From: JASBZA01 sp964345295
GTDB taxonomy: Bacteria; Bacillota; Clostridia; Saccharofermentanales; Fastidiosipilaceae
Length of the DNA: 41,983 nt
Reading direction: 5' to 3'
Assembly (NCBI GenBank): GCA_964345295.1
Contig: CAYFQG010000011.1
Coordinates: 1 to 41,983 of the forward strand
In this document: positions 16,027 through 25,476 of the stretch, one piece after another
How the letters are laid out: each line of letters opens with the position of its first letter
Numbering within the stretch: position 1 is the first letter of the stretch
Position numbers and translations under genes: made by a program
The notes under the pieces: model-generated
The model's database searches: none
What the model was told of the DNA's origin: nothing
The model's input: only the letters and a program-made list of their open reading frames with translations

Positions 16027-17659
16027 GGCGTACCTCAAGAGCATGGGCCACTACTGGCGCTATCTTTCTATCCAAAGAATCCATCGTTTTATTTACTATT
16101 TAAGAAAATTACCTCTAATCGGAAAACACATTCCTTATAGCCTGCACCAGGTGTCTCAAGCCAATGCGCTTTTTACGATCCTGGCCCTGGTCATAGTTTT
16201 TTTCAAGCAGATTATTCATAAGGTCTTTTATTTCGGTCTTTTCTTCTTCTTCCCCCTGACAGCGGCAGAAACCCTGCCCCAAGAAGAGCTGGGTCTATAC
16301 CTGTACGGTATTTTCTTAGGCCTTAATCTTATTGTGCCCATAGGTCTGCAGACCGTATCTATGGCCAAACCCGAACGCGAATACTATGAGATGCTCCTAA
16401 TCTTTAAGGAAAATCCCAAACGCTTCTATATGTTGAAGATGTTCTTGCCCTTATTAATTAACGTTTGTTTCTTTTTGGTCTTCGGTCTCGTCAGTTTTGC
16501 TTTCATGGGGCTCCCCATAGGCCATCTCTTCTTGCTTCTTTTAAGCTATGTCTTAGTCCGACTTGCCGCCGAAGCACTGGGCTGCCTGATAAGGGAGAAA
16601 ACAGATTTCTTGGAAAGCAAGTACCAGAACTGGCTTTTTAAATTCCCTGTAGCCCTTCTGGGCATGGTCGTGGCCTATCTCCCCTTCTTCTTGATGAAGC
16701 CCTACCCCTTGACCAGCTTATCCCTGGCCCTTTTATGCCTGATTGCGGCACTTCTGGCTGTCCCTTCCTTCCTTTACCTCAGGACTTATAACTTCCATAT
16801 ACTGAAACGTAAGTCCTTAGACATCCAGGGCTTCATCGCCAACATGAACGCCATTGAGGATAATTCCCTTGTTTTAAACCAATTCATCGTAAAAAAAGAC
16901 GCCTACACCGACCATGTACCGGCCAAGATCACCGAAGGTAAATCCGGCCTGGCCTATGCCCATGCTCTTTTCTTCTACCGCTTTAAAAAGATCTTCACCA
17001 GGCCCGTTTTAATCCGCTTTTTTGTCTGCCTGGGCGGCGTTTTGATTCTTCTCATTGTGAGCCTGATTCTCCAAAATAAGGAATCCTTTAGGCAAGGTCT
17101 GGCCCAATTCCAGATTATCAAGATGATGCCGACTATCTTTTACCTTTCTGCCATCGTCTTCTCTTTTGGCCGAAACTTTACCTCACTTATTTTTGCCAAT
17201 ATGGACCGTAACCTCCTCCCCTATAGCTTCTATCGTCGGTCCGACTTGGTACGTGAAGGTTTAAAAATCCGTTTCTTGTATTTGGCCAAATTAACCGCCC
17301 CCATTATCCTGGTCTTGGTCATCGGCTTGGGCGGCTGGGCATTTCTCTTTATCCCCGAACAAGGCCCGGATATCCTGATAGTCCTCGGAACCATTGTCGT
17401 GCAAACCATCTTCTTTAACTTCTACTACTTGGTCACCTATTATCTCTTCCAGCCCTACAACTCCAATATGCAAGTGAAATCTTTACCCATGCAGCTGGCC
17501 AATTTTGCAATCTACTTTGTGACTATGTTCCTCTATATTAATGCCGACTTGCCGCTAATGATTTACCTGGCTGTGGCCGGACTGGAGCTGGTCTTTATCC
17601 TGGTCTCTATTCCCCTGGTCATCCGGCTGGCCCCGAAGAACTTCCGCCTACGTCAATAG
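16019..17659 (+). CDS. ABC exporter membrane subunit, large
   Basis: A 546-residue integral membrane protein that partners the ATPase overlapping its start. I count about 11-12 hydrophobic segments in two groups. The first group spans roughly residues 45-260 and the second 330-540, with a polar cytosolic linker around 262-330. The length and layout look like a fused or doubled ABC-2-type permease, but I do not recognise a named family. The gene has no extracytoplasmic domain, so substrate-binding-protein import is unlikely. It is intact, in contrast to the ABC pair immediately downstream. Confidence 0.8.
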   Translation: MTKAYLKSMGHYWRYLSIQRIHRFIYYLRKLPLIGKHIPYSLHQVSQANALFTILALVIVFFKQIIHKVFYFGLFFFFPLTAAETLPQEELGLYLYGIFLGLNLIVPIGLQTVSMAKPEREYYEMLLIFKENPKRFYMLKMFLPLLINVCFFLVFGLVSFAFMGLPIGHLFLLLLSYVLVRLAAEALGCLIREKTDFLESKYQNWLFKFPVALLGMVVAYLPFFLMKPYPLTSLSLALLCLIAALLAVPSFLYLRTYNFHILKRKSLDIQGFIANMNAIEDNSLVLNQFIVKKDAYTDHVPAKITEGKSGLAYAHALFFYRFKKIFTRPVLIRFFVCLGGVLILLIVSLILQNKESFRQGLAQFQIIKMMPTIFYLSAIVFSFGRNFTSLIFANMDRNLLPYSFYRRSDLVREGLKIRFLYLAKLTAPIILVLVIGLGGWAFLFIPEQGPDILIVLGTIVVQTIFFNFYYLVTYYLFQPYNSNMQVKSLPMQLANFAIYFVTMFLYINADLPLMIYLAVAGLELVFILVSIPLVIRLAPKNFRLRQ

Positions 17660-17676
17660 TTTACAAGGAGAGAAAC

Positions 17677-18438
17677 ATCTCTGTTATTTTGGAAACCAAG
17701 CAACTCAGCAAGGTCTTCGGCCAGCAAAAGGCCGTTGACGGTGCGTCTATTTCGGTCCACCGGGGCGATATCTACGGCCTAATCGGCCGTAACGGCGCCG
17801 GCAAAACCACACTGATGCGTATGATGGCCGGCCTGGCCCACCCGACTCAAGGTTCCTACCACTTCTATAATGAACAAGGTCAGGAAGTTTTGCCCGAGCC
17901 GGGTCGGTAAAAAGCCGGTCAAGTCCTTTTCTATGGGCATGAAACAAAGGTTGGGCTTTGGCCTGGCCATGGTCGGCAATCCCAGCTAATTATTCTGGAC
18001 GAACCCATCAACGGTCTGGACCCACAGGGTATAGCCGAAGTCCGAAATCTTATCACCTAGCTCAATAAAGAGTTCAAGGTGACTTTTATTATTTCAAGCC
18101 CCATCCTCGATGAACTTTCCAGGATTGCAAACCGCTTCGCAATTATTGACCAGGGCCAAATTCTGCAGGAGCTCGATCACGAGACCTTTGAAGATAAGAG
18201 CCGAGACCGCATAGAAATTCGAGTGGATCGGACCGATGTGGCCTTGGAGGCTTTGGCCGAGTTGGGCTATAGCAAGGTCCAACAAGTAAGCCCTAACGAT
18301 ATCCACATCTATGCTTCCTAAGAAGACACCGGTCGCATCGTCCTGGGTTTGGTCCGTAAAGGTTTAGAGATTAAAGGCTTTACCCTCCACCGCAACAGCT
18401 TAGAAGAATATTATCTGGCCCTAACCGGTCAACACTAG
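17677..18438 (+). pseudogene. Decayed ABC transporter ATPase (BcrA-like)
   Basis: Conceptual translation across frames restores a BcrA-type ATPase. It has Walker A GRNGAGKTT, the signature SFSMGMKQRLGFG, Walker B LIILDEPINGLDP and a C-terminal half with FIISSPILDELS. At least five lesions are visible. The codon at the correct spacing from AAGGAG is ATC (17677), where ATG is expected. About 45 residues are missing around 17903, with a frame change. A second frame change lies near 17983. In-frame TAG occurs at 18058 and TAA at 18319. The final stop is TAG at 18436. A functional product is very unlikely. It lies 17 bases after the intact exporter, as a second exporter module. Confidence 0.9.
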
Positions 18439-18449
18439 GAGGACAAAGA

Positions 18450-19054
18450 ATGATGCCGAGAAGATGATTTGCTGTACCTTTATTGGCGGAGTCCTAGCCA
18501 TCTTACTGATTTTTTCTCTGGTCATGTCTTTTTCATGATGCGGGCCTTTGAAAAATTTATAGAATCGAAAAGTATATCCCCTTCTCCAATTCCTGGTGGG
18601 GGCCTTTTCTCTCTTAATTCTAATGATCCTAACCTGCCTTGTTTACACCCTTACCAGCCTGATTCTAAATTATGAACCCTTCCTTATTAAGAACTTCAAT
18701 TTGCTCTGGATCCCTCTGGGTGTACAGTTTGTAGGCCACTTGGCACTCATGCGTTTAATCTTAGCTTTAGTTTCTTTAACACAAAGTATGGGCGCAGGGC
18801 TTTTATTTGGTATCATATACCCTCAGATGCTGGGACCGATCTTCTATAACCTCATGGGCTGGGCCCTCATCAAAGTCTTTAAGCTAAAAGAGGACTTCCA
18901 ACTCATTGCTTATACAAGCTTAGGAGCCATTAAGCTAACCGGAATCGGATCGGACACTAAGCAGATTGTAACGAGCCTGGTGGTATCCGTCCTGGTCATG
19001 CTTATTGGCCTGGTTGTGAGTTCTTTAGCCTTGCAGCTTAGAGATATCAAATAA
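18450..19054 (+). pseudogene. Decayed ABC-2 permease, partner of the broken ATPase
   Basis: This would be the membrane partner of the broken ATPase that ends 12 bases upstream. Pieces in different frames join into one BcrB-like permease: FIGGVLAILLIFSLVMSF, then FFMMRAFEKFIESK, then YPLLQFLVGAFSLLILMI continuing to 19054. Frame changes fall at a T run (18529-18533) and an A run (18568-18571). The N-terminus before FIGG is short: an ATG ATG start at 18450 reaches a stop after five codons. The last 150 residues retain several membrane helices. Homopolymer errors in sequencing could explain these two shifts alone, but the adjoining ATPase lesions argue for true decay. Confidence 0.85.
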
Positions 19055-19083
19055 AAAAAGAAATAGGAGTTTTAAAAAATCAC

Positions 19084-20028
19084 ATGACGGACCAAAGGAC
19101 ACATAATGTTAAGCAATACAGCTGGGTTTTAGCCGCCATATTCTGCACCATGCTCTGGGGCTCGGCCTCGCCTATGATCAAAATGGGCTACCAGTATTTC
19201 CAAATGGACACATCCAATGTGTTCAACATCATTTTATTCGCCGGTGTACGCTTCTTCGGCGCAGGTCTCTTGACCTTATTAATCAGCAGACCCCTGACCG
19301 GAGAAAAACCGTCCTTTAATAAAGCTATGACAGGTCCGGTCCTGGTCTTGGCCCTCACCCAGACTGCAGGCCAGTACATCTCCTTCTACCTGGGTCTGGC
19401 TGTCGTAACCGGATCGGTGGGTGCAATCTTAAGTGCCACCAATATTTTCTTTACGGTTATCATCGCGACCATTTTCATGCGTTCGGAAAAGCTGACCACT
19501 CAGAAAATTCTGGCAACGCTTTTGGCCCTGGTCGGCATCATCGTCTTAAATTTGGATAGTAATTTAAACTTTGCCTTCCGTCTGAACGGCGAGGGTTTTG
19601 TCCTCTTGTCTGCTTTGGCCAATGCCTTTGCTTCTATCTTCATGAGCCGCTTCAGCCAGAAGCATAACCCTATTTCTCTGACCGCCTATCAATTTATTTT
19701 GGGCGGCGCCGGCCTCATGCTGGTAGGCTTTTTCGGCGGTGGTAGACTGAACGCTCCGGGTTATCAGGGCATCTTGGTCTTGGCCTATCTCATGGTACTG
19801 TCGGCTCTGGCCTACGGCATCTGGTCTTTGCTCTTAAAGCACCACCCCACCTCTCACGTAGTTATTTTCCACGCCCTGGTTCCAGTCTGGGGATCCCTTT
19901 TCTCCTGGCTTTTCATGGGCGATCAGATTTGGAACTGGCAGACACTGGTCGCACTGCTGTCCATCGTAATCGGTATCTTCCTAGTCAATAAACAAAAGGA
20001 AAAACTTACCGCAGAGGACCCGGCCTAG
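19084..20028 (+). CDS. EamA-family (DMT) exporter
   Basis: A 314-residue drug/metabolite transporter-type protein with ten predicted membrane segments, formed by two EamA repeats. The first repeat starts with ILAAIFCTMLWGSASPMIK-like sequence around residues 14-33, and the second spans about 165-300. The substrate is unknown; relatives export amino acids or other metabolites. The nearest AGGAG is about 14 bases from the ATG, which is far. The 3' end overlaps the convergent gene at 20006-20028, so transcripts of the two overlap. Confidence 0.88.
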   Translation: MTDQRTHNVKQYSWVLAAIFCTMLWGSASPMIKMGYQYFQMDTSNVFNIILFAGVRFFGAGLLTLLISRPLTGEKPSFNKAMTGPVLVLALTQTAGQYISFYLGLAVVTGSVGAILSATNIFFTVIIATIFMRSEKLTTQKILATLLALVGIIVLNLDSNLNFAFRLNGEGFVLLSALANAFASIFMSRFSQKHNPISLTAYQFILGGAGLMLVGFFGGGRLNAPGYQGILVLAYLMVLSALAYGIWSLLLKHHPTSHVVIFHALVPVWGSLFSWLFMGDQIWNWQTLVALLSIVIGIFLVNKQKEKLTAEDPA

Positions 20029-20488
20029 TCGCTTCTTCCAGCTTGTGGGCCAGAGTACCTAAGCCCGGCAATTTCAGAAAAATATAAGAATAGGCCATAA
20101 AGGCTTGTACAATTAAAATGATCAAAACGATGATTTGGAGGCTGAGACCCAAGAGGTCCAGCCTCTTGTTCCATATAAGGCTTTGCATATAAAAATTCTG
20201 GCTCTGAGACCGGACAGCGCGACGTATTAAAAAGTCTCCCGTAGTACTTAAGGCCAGACGCAAAATGCTAAGAATCAGGAGAAGAAATACATTCTGGCTT
20301 TGGTGGAGCCGTAAAAAATTAGAATCCTTCTCTCTATAAAGAAAAATAAAGGCCAAAAGCCAAGCAAGATACGTTACACCCGGGATAAAAATCAGGATAG
20401 CCAAGGAAATGTTCATGAGGATGGCCGGATATTTGGCCGCCATATAGCCGTGGGTAGCCTTATGGCGGGAAAACTTCTCCAACTTCAT
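20006..20488 (-). CDS. Small membrane protein, DUF4870/Tic20-like
   Basis: A 160-residue membrane protein with about four hydrophobic segments. The pattern of one helix pair near the N-terminus, the loop LYREKDSNFLRLHQSQN, and a following helix resembles the DUF4870/Tic20-like family, where a charged FLRxHaxQ-type motif lies between helices. Function is unknown. It is three bases downstream of thrC, as the last gene of the long hpf-pcrA operon. Confidence 0.65.
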   Translation of the reverse strand: MKLEKFSRHKATHGYMAAKYPAILMNISLAILIFIPGVTYLAWLLAFIFLYREKDSNFLRLHQSQNVFLLLILSILRLALSTTGDFLIRRAVRSQSQNFYMQSLIWNKRLDLLGLSLQIIVLIILIVQAFMAYSYIFLKLPGLGTLAHKLEEATRPGPLR

Positions 20489-20491
20489 CGC

Positions 20492-22024
20492 CTAAAGTCC
20501 TATGTCCCTGCCGGTTAACTGATTAAGGCTTTGGATAAGCGATGCTTTGATATCTTCACGTTTTAAAGCGGCTCCGGCATCCTCGCTATAAGCCAGGGCC
20601 CTTTCAATACTAGCGGAAAGCTCTATACCGGACTCGGTCTCCAGTTTGTCGATTAATTCCTGCAAACTCAAAGACCTAACTTCCCTGGCCGGGAAAACCG
20701 CCTCTGCCACAGCCTCGGGGAACTTATAAATAGAAGCGGTTGAAACATAGACGACCTTGTTTAAATCCTCCTTTTTCTCTTTGCGAGTCAGGAGATCATA
20801 GGCGGCAAAGGCCACCGCCGTATGGGGATCAATCATATGGTCAGTCGTATCGTAGACGCTTTTAATGGTAGAGGCGACCAGGCGATCATCTGCGTAGGCA
20901 CCTTGGAAAAGTGCTTTAAGTTCTCTTCTGGTTTCCGGGTCTAACTGGTAGGTCCCTTTCTCTTGCAAGCTCTCCATCCAGGCACTTACTTTGGCCTTGT
21001 CATGGCCGGTCAGTTCAAACAAGAGTCTCTCGATATTAGAAGAAACTAAAATATCCATGGAAGGGCTGCTTGTCTTAAATAAAGACCTTTTACGGTCATA
21101 AGTTCCCGTACGGATAAAGTCGCTTAAAACCTTGTTCTTATTGGAAGCACAGTAGAGATTTCCGATGGGCACACCCATCTGCTTGGCATACCAGGCAGCC
21201 ATGATATTGCCGAAATTGCCGGATGGGACAACAACATCAAAGACTTCTTCAGCCTCTAATTTTTCTTGGCCTAAGAGGTCTAAATAAGCGGAAGCATAGT
21301 AGACAATTTGCGGCAATAGTCTTCCCCAGTTCATGGAATTGGCGGAGCTAAGGCAAATGTTTTTCTCGGCCAAAGTTTCTTCTAAAGCCTTATCCTGAAA
21401 AATGGTCTTAACCTGACGCTGAGCCAAGTCGAAGTCTCCGTCTACAGCGTAGACAAAACAATTGTCGCCTTGGGCGGACAGCATTTGCTTCTCTTGAATA
21501 GGGCTGACGCCTTTGGCCGGATAATAAACCACAATAGACATATCGTCCATGCCGCGAAAAGCTTCCATGGCGGCCTTGCCCGTATCCCCCGAAGTCGCGG
21601 CCACAATAGAATAGTGCCTCTTATCGCCCAAGTCTTCTCTGGACAGCTGCATCAGATGTGGCAAGAGCTGAAGGGCCAGGTCCTTAAAGGCGGCACTGGG
21701 TCCGTGCCATAATTCCAGCATATAGGCGCTGTCATCATAGGTATTCAGTTGAACCAGCGGAGCCGGTGCGGGGTTAAAATTTTCCTCACCGTAGACCTTG
21801 GCCAGAATAGGTCTTAATCGGGCAGGACTAAAATCCAGGTAAAGGGACAAAATATAAAGGGCTCTTTCGGCATAAGAAGCCTCAATAAGGCCCTGCCATG
21901 TTTCCTTGCTTACCCGGGGAATACTTTCCGGTACAAAGAGGCCACCGTCGGGGGCCAGGCCCTGTAAAATCACTTGGGCAGAGCTGTAGGTGTTTGGGTC
22001 TTGGCGGGTACTGATGTAGCGCAT
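20492..22024 (-). CDS. thrC: Threonine synthase
   Basis: A PLP-dependent lyase that converts O-phosphohomoserine to threonine. At 510 residues it belongs to the longer threonine synthase class. The N-terminal MRYISTRQD and the lysine in GPSAAFKDLALQ (near residue 113) that binds PLP are present. SGDTGKAAMEAF and PSGNFGNIMAAWYAKQMG, which hold the PLP phosphate, are also present. The ATG has a GAGGAG site and is one base from the end of folC. No T-box or attenuator is visible, and homoserine pathway genes are not adjacent, so its grouping with folC looks like genome layout, not pathway linkage. Confidence 0.95.
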   Translation of the reverse strand: MRYISTRQDPNTYSSAQVILQGLAPDGGLFVPESIPRVSKETWQGLIEASYAERALYILSLYLDFSPARLRPILAKVYGEENFNPAPAPLVQLNTYDDSAYMLELWHGPSAAFKDLALQLLPHLMQLSREDLGDKRHYSIVAATSGDTGKAAMEAFRGMDDMSIVVYYPAKGVSPIQEKQMLSAQGDNCFVYAVDGDFDLAQRQVKTIFQDKALEETLAEKNICLSSANSMNWGRLLPQIVYYASAYLDLLGQEKLEAEEVFDVVVPSGNFGNIMAAWYAKQMGVPIGNLYCASNKNKVLSDFIRTGTYDRKRSLFKTSSPSMDILVSSNIERLLFELTGHDKAKVSAWMESLQEKGTYQLDPETRRELKALFQGAYADDRLVASTIKSVYDTTDHMIDPHTAVAFAAYDLLTRKEKKEDLNKVVYVSTASIYKFPEAVAEAVFPAREVRSLSLQELIDKLETESGIELSASIERALAYSEDAGAALKREDIKASLIQSLNQLTGRDIGL

Positions 22025-22025
22025 A

Positions 22026-23483
22026 TCAATTCTCCTCGTTTTGTCCGGATGCTAAGGCTCTCATTTTATCACGAAAGCGCTCGGCCTGATAAAAACTTCC
22101 CCAGGCCATAATAATAGCTTGCTCAGCTTGAGCCAGATGCCAGGCTTCTACCAAGGCTTCTTCATAATCCGGCACAATGTGAATCTCGGGGTAGTTCTCT
22201 TTGGCCAAAAGGTCTACTTCAACTTCTTCAACAATCCCGGCCATGTCCTCGGGCTCCATAGCACGTTTAATACCGGCCACTCGGCTTAAGACCAGGTGGC
22301 TGACTCGGCCGCCTTTAAGCATGTTCTGAAACATGGTTTTGGCGTCCTTGTCTTTCATCATGCAAACCAGGTGCACCTCTCTATGGTCGGGACAAGAGCT
22401 TGGCGGGAAAAGATAGTCCAGTGACTCTCTTAGGGCCCGAGTCCCCTGAGGATTGTGGCCGCCGTCCAGGAAGGCAGAAGGATTATGGGTAAGTCTTTCT
22501 AAGCGTCCGGGCCAATAACAATAGTAAAGGCCCTTAATAATGGCATCCTTGTCGATAGCGTTCTTGAAGGCCAAAACCGTCTCAATAGCCAATTGCGCAT
22601 TATAAGTTTCATAACGGGCCAAGAGCTTAGTCTGAAGTGTTTCCCCCTTGAGAGGCCCTGTTGAAAGCTCGAAAGTCTGCCCTTCCAAATCATGGCTTAA
22701 AGGAATGACCTGATTTTTACGAACCGGGAAAAATCGGATATCCAGTTCTTCTGCCTTATGACGAAAGAGTGCTTCTACATCGGCTGCAGCAATATGGTCC
22801 TTTATAGCATCATATTGGTCATACAAGACCAGGCTCTGTGTGCCTTTTTTGAGAATCCCGGCCTTCTCTCCTGCAATTTCCACATAGGTGTTACCCAGCC
22901 TTTGTGTGTGGTCTAAACCGATAGCCGTAATTGTGGCTACCTCGGGTGGGTCTATGACATTGGTTGCGTCCAGCCTTCCGCCCAAACCGGTCTCCAATAC
23001 TAAGACATCACATTCATGTTCCCGGTAGAATAAAAAAGCCATCAAAGTCAGCATTTCGAAGTGATTGGGATGGTGCTCCTTATCGTAGCCCATACTTTCT
23101 ATGGTCCGGCGGATGCGATTTAAGTAGCGCGTAGTCTCTTCTTTATTAATATAACCTGCTTCGGGCCTGGTCCGCCAGGTTTTGGCCTGATCATGACCGT
23201 CCAAGACACGTATTCTTTCACCGTACTCATAGACATAGGGTGAGGAATACAAGCCGACCTTATAGCCTGCTTCGGCCAAAATATAAGAGATGTAAGCACA
23301 AGTCGATCCCTTACCGTTGGTTCCGGCAATATGAATAGTAGGAATACCCTTGTCGGGATTCCCCAGAAGTTCCAACACTTCTCTTAACTTGTCTAAACCC
23401 AGACGGGAAGCAAAACGCTCCCTCTTATCCAGATAATACATGGCCTCGTCAAAGGTCATGTCCACATAGTCTTGTTTTGTCAT
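22026..23483 (-). CDS. folC: Folylpolyglutamate synthase / dihydrofolate synthase
   Basis: FolC adds glutamate to folates and, in bifunctional forms, makes dihydrofolate from dihydropteroate. The 485-residue protein has the P-loop GTNGKGST at residues 54-61, a Mur-ligase-type core with VLETGLGGRLDATNV, and a C-terminal domain with FLDGGHNPQGTRAL. It is longer than the usual 420-430 residues. The extra length appears to be a loop after GERIRVLDG, about residues 95-120. Whether it is mono- or bifunctional cannot be decided. It is one base upstream of thrC. Confidence 0.93.
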   Translation of the reverse strand: MTKQDYVDMTFDEAMYYLDKRERFASRLGLDKLREVLELLGNPDKGIPTIHIAGTNGKGSTCAYISYILAEAGYKVGLYSSPYVYEYGERIRVLDGHDQAKTWRTRPEAGYINKEETTRYLNRIRRTIESMGYDKEHHPNHFEMLTLMAFLFYREHECDVLVLETGLGGRLDATNVIDPPEVATITAIGLDHTQRLGNTYVEIAGEKAGILKKGTQSLVLYDQYDAIKDHIAAADVEALFRHKAEELDIRFFPVRKNQVIPLSHDLEGQTFELSTGPLKGETLQTKLLARYETYNAQLAIETVLAFKNAIDKDAIIKGLYYCYWPGRLERLTHNPSAFLDGGHNPQGTRALRESLDYLFPPSSCPDHREVHLVCMMKDKDAKTMFQNMLKGGRVSHLVLSRVAGIKRAMEPEDMAGIVEEVEVDLLAKENYPEIHIVPDYEEALVEAWHLAQAEQAIIMAWGSFYQAERFRDKMRALASGQNEEN

Positions 23484-23492
23484 CTATAAATC

Positions 23493-24329
23493 CTACCGTT
23501 TTCTTTTATTTTCTTTCTTTCTAAATACCACAAATTTAGATAAAAAGTAATTTGCCACTGTCACGCAAAAAGCGCCCAAAGACCTGGACAAGTCTTCATC
23601 CCAATGAAGCACTTCAATCATAAGCCACATAAGAAGGACTTCAAAGAAAATCGACGACCCGATCCTGGCCAAGACAAACTTCACCAAATCCTGCCACAGA
23701 TTTCCCTTGTCTTGGAAAACAAAAGCTCGGTTGGTAAAAAAAGCGAAAAGGACCGCACAGACAAAAGAGATAAGGAAGGCCCAAATCCAGATGCCGATAA
23801 AATAATTGGCCAGACTGAAACTTGCCACCGAGACCAAGTAAGTTAAGACACCGAAAAAGACATACGATAAAAGCTCGTAGGATAGAAGGCACAAGAAGAC
23901 ATTACCGGCCAAAATCAAAAGCCCCAGTAAAGAACCGGCCGTCGCCTGACTGATAAAGCCCCATCTTCTAACGCCATAGTAGACCAAAGCCAGGGTTCCG
24001 CCCCAGGATAAGATGAGTGAAAACAGTAGGCGTCTCCCCTCTTCATAGTCCCATAAATAAGATGGCCCTAGCTTTCTTAAAGGTCTTTTATAGCATAAAA
24101 AATAGACCAGGCTCTCTATAGCTAGGGCAATAAGGCTGGCCCTAAGAAGCGCAATGTCACCTGTTCCCAGTCGCTTCAGGCTCAAATAGGCCAAATAATA
24201 AATGAGTGTTAAGGGTAAATAAAAACGCCGCAACAAATCCAAGATAGGCAGTTTCTGAGCCAGGGGAAACATTCCGGTCCGGTCTCTCGTCACTTGGTGG
24301 AAGAAGATTGTAGGGTTGTTTTTGTCCAT
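23493..24329 (-). CDS. GtrA-like membrane protein with N-terminal extension
   Basis: A 278-residue membrane protein. The C-terminal half (about 145-275) resembles GtrA: four helices with a polar segment FFTNRAFVFQDKGN between helices 2 and 3, and a basic tail VVFRKKENKRKR. GtrA proteins help move lipid-linked sugars for glycosylation of wall polymers. The N-terminal ~125 residues add three or four more helices not found in ordinary GtrA proteins of ~130 residues. The start follows the pseudogene's terminal TAA after one base, with GAGGAG upstream. Role inferred only. Confidence 0.75.
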   Translation of the reverse strand: MDKNNPTIFFHQVTRDRTGMFPLAQKLPILDLLRRFYLPLTLIYYLAYLSLKRLGTGDIALLRASLIALAIESLVYFLCYKRPLRKLGPSYLWDYEEGRRLLFSLILSWGGTLALVYYGVRRWGFISQATAGSLLGLLILAGNVFLCLLSYELLSYVFFGVLTYLVSVASFSLANYFIGIWIWAFLISFVCAVLFAFFTNRAFVFQDKGNLWQDLVKFVLARIGSSIFFEVLLMWLMIEVLHWDEDLSRSLGAFCVTVANYFLSKFVVFRKKENKRKR

Positions 24330-24330
24330 C

Positions 24331-25476
24331 TTAATTCTCCTCAGCTTCTTTCGCTCCGCCCCAAGGCATGGGATTTTCCGGCATATCCGGAAAAACCGGT
24401 ATCTTAAAAACCAATGGCCTTTGTCTTCCGCCGGCTTCCAATAAAATCCTGCTGAGCCTTATAGCCTCCTCTTCGGGAGCGGTCAGGGCCTGCATTTACT
24501 GGTGCCACTACTCTCCGGATAAGAGATCGTATTTGTGTAAATAAAGTCTGTCCGGGCCCTAGTTCGAATAGTTGTTGCGGATATAGACCGCTCCGCCTTT
24601 TATAGCACTTTCCGGAGAAGTCCAGGGCAAATGATAGGCTGCATAAGCCGGGTCGGTCTTCTCGATAAAGTCTCCTCTGGCAAAGCGCGCCCCGTTCACC
24701 TGCGCACCGTTTGGTACGGCCGGATCGGGATAAGCACCTATATTATAGAAATTGTAGTAGGCAGTCGAATCGCCTTCTAAAAGAACTTGTCCCCGAGCCA
24801 AAGGGCTGATGCCACCCTCAGTAAGGCTGATTTCCTGGCGCATCCGGATGGCCAAAGACTCAGCCAAATAAGACGCCTCTTTTCCCGCTTCGTAGACTGT
24901 GGGAGCAAATTCCAGTAGTTCCGGTATATCCCGAAAAACATCTTCTACGCCTTCCAGGCTACTAATTTGACTCCCCGAATCCAAAGTCAAAAATTGAAAG
25001 ACAGCCCTTAGATCCAAAAAATTTCTGGGGTCCATATAATAGGCCACGCCTTCACGAGTGGCCGGAAACCAGTTGGCCCCGTCATAGACGGTGTCGTTTT
25101 TTACCATCCACTTATATGGAGCGTAAAATTCCGTGTCGTCAAAGGCAACCAGGTTGTTCTCCTCGTTCTTGGTCTCCTCGTATAAGACCTGGTCCCAGCT
25201 GTCTTGAAGCCAAAGCGGCTCAAAGGTCCAGGCCGGAGCAAAGGCCTGTAAACTACTTAAAGCCTCCCTATATGACGGAGGAAAATCCTCCATGGGGTCC
25301 TTTTTCAGAAAGGGTTCGGCCAAGGCTTCATTATAATAAGCCTCATAGGGAACTCTTCTTTCGTAGTCCCATATGCCCAAGCCCGCTATGGCCAAAATCA
25401 CCATCAATACAAACATAAGGACCGGTAAAAAACCGATCCGGCTCTCCCCGGCCTCCTCGGCCCCCTGTTTTTTCAT
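24331..25476 (-). pseudogene. Glucosaminidase-family wall hydrolase, nonsense-disrupted
   Basis: The intact part (305 residues, 24559-25476) has an uncleaved signal/anchor helix at residues 18-36 and a region similar to clostridial glucosaminidase-domain proteins: ATREGVAYYMDPRNFLD, SLAIRMRQEISL and AYYNFYNIGAY. Such enzymes cut glycan strands of peptidoglycan. The reading frame then meets TAG at 24559, TAG about 17 codons on, and TAA four codons later. It nevertheless continues in the same frame with family-like sequence (LVFKIPVFPDMPENP) to a final TAA at 24331. The lost tail includes the expected WHQY-type segment. The ATG overlaps the stop of the upstream HD gene (TAATG). The truncated product is probably inactive, but this is inference. 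Confidence 0.8.

Noticed and set aside
24490..24561. Stop-codon recoding (TAG as an amino acid) in the glucosaminidase and ABC ATPase genes
   Set aside because: TAG is the normal terminator of intact genes here (rapZ, hprK, thrC, hpf, nitroreductase), a TAA also interrupts the same stretch, and the ABC gene has frameshifts and deletions as well.
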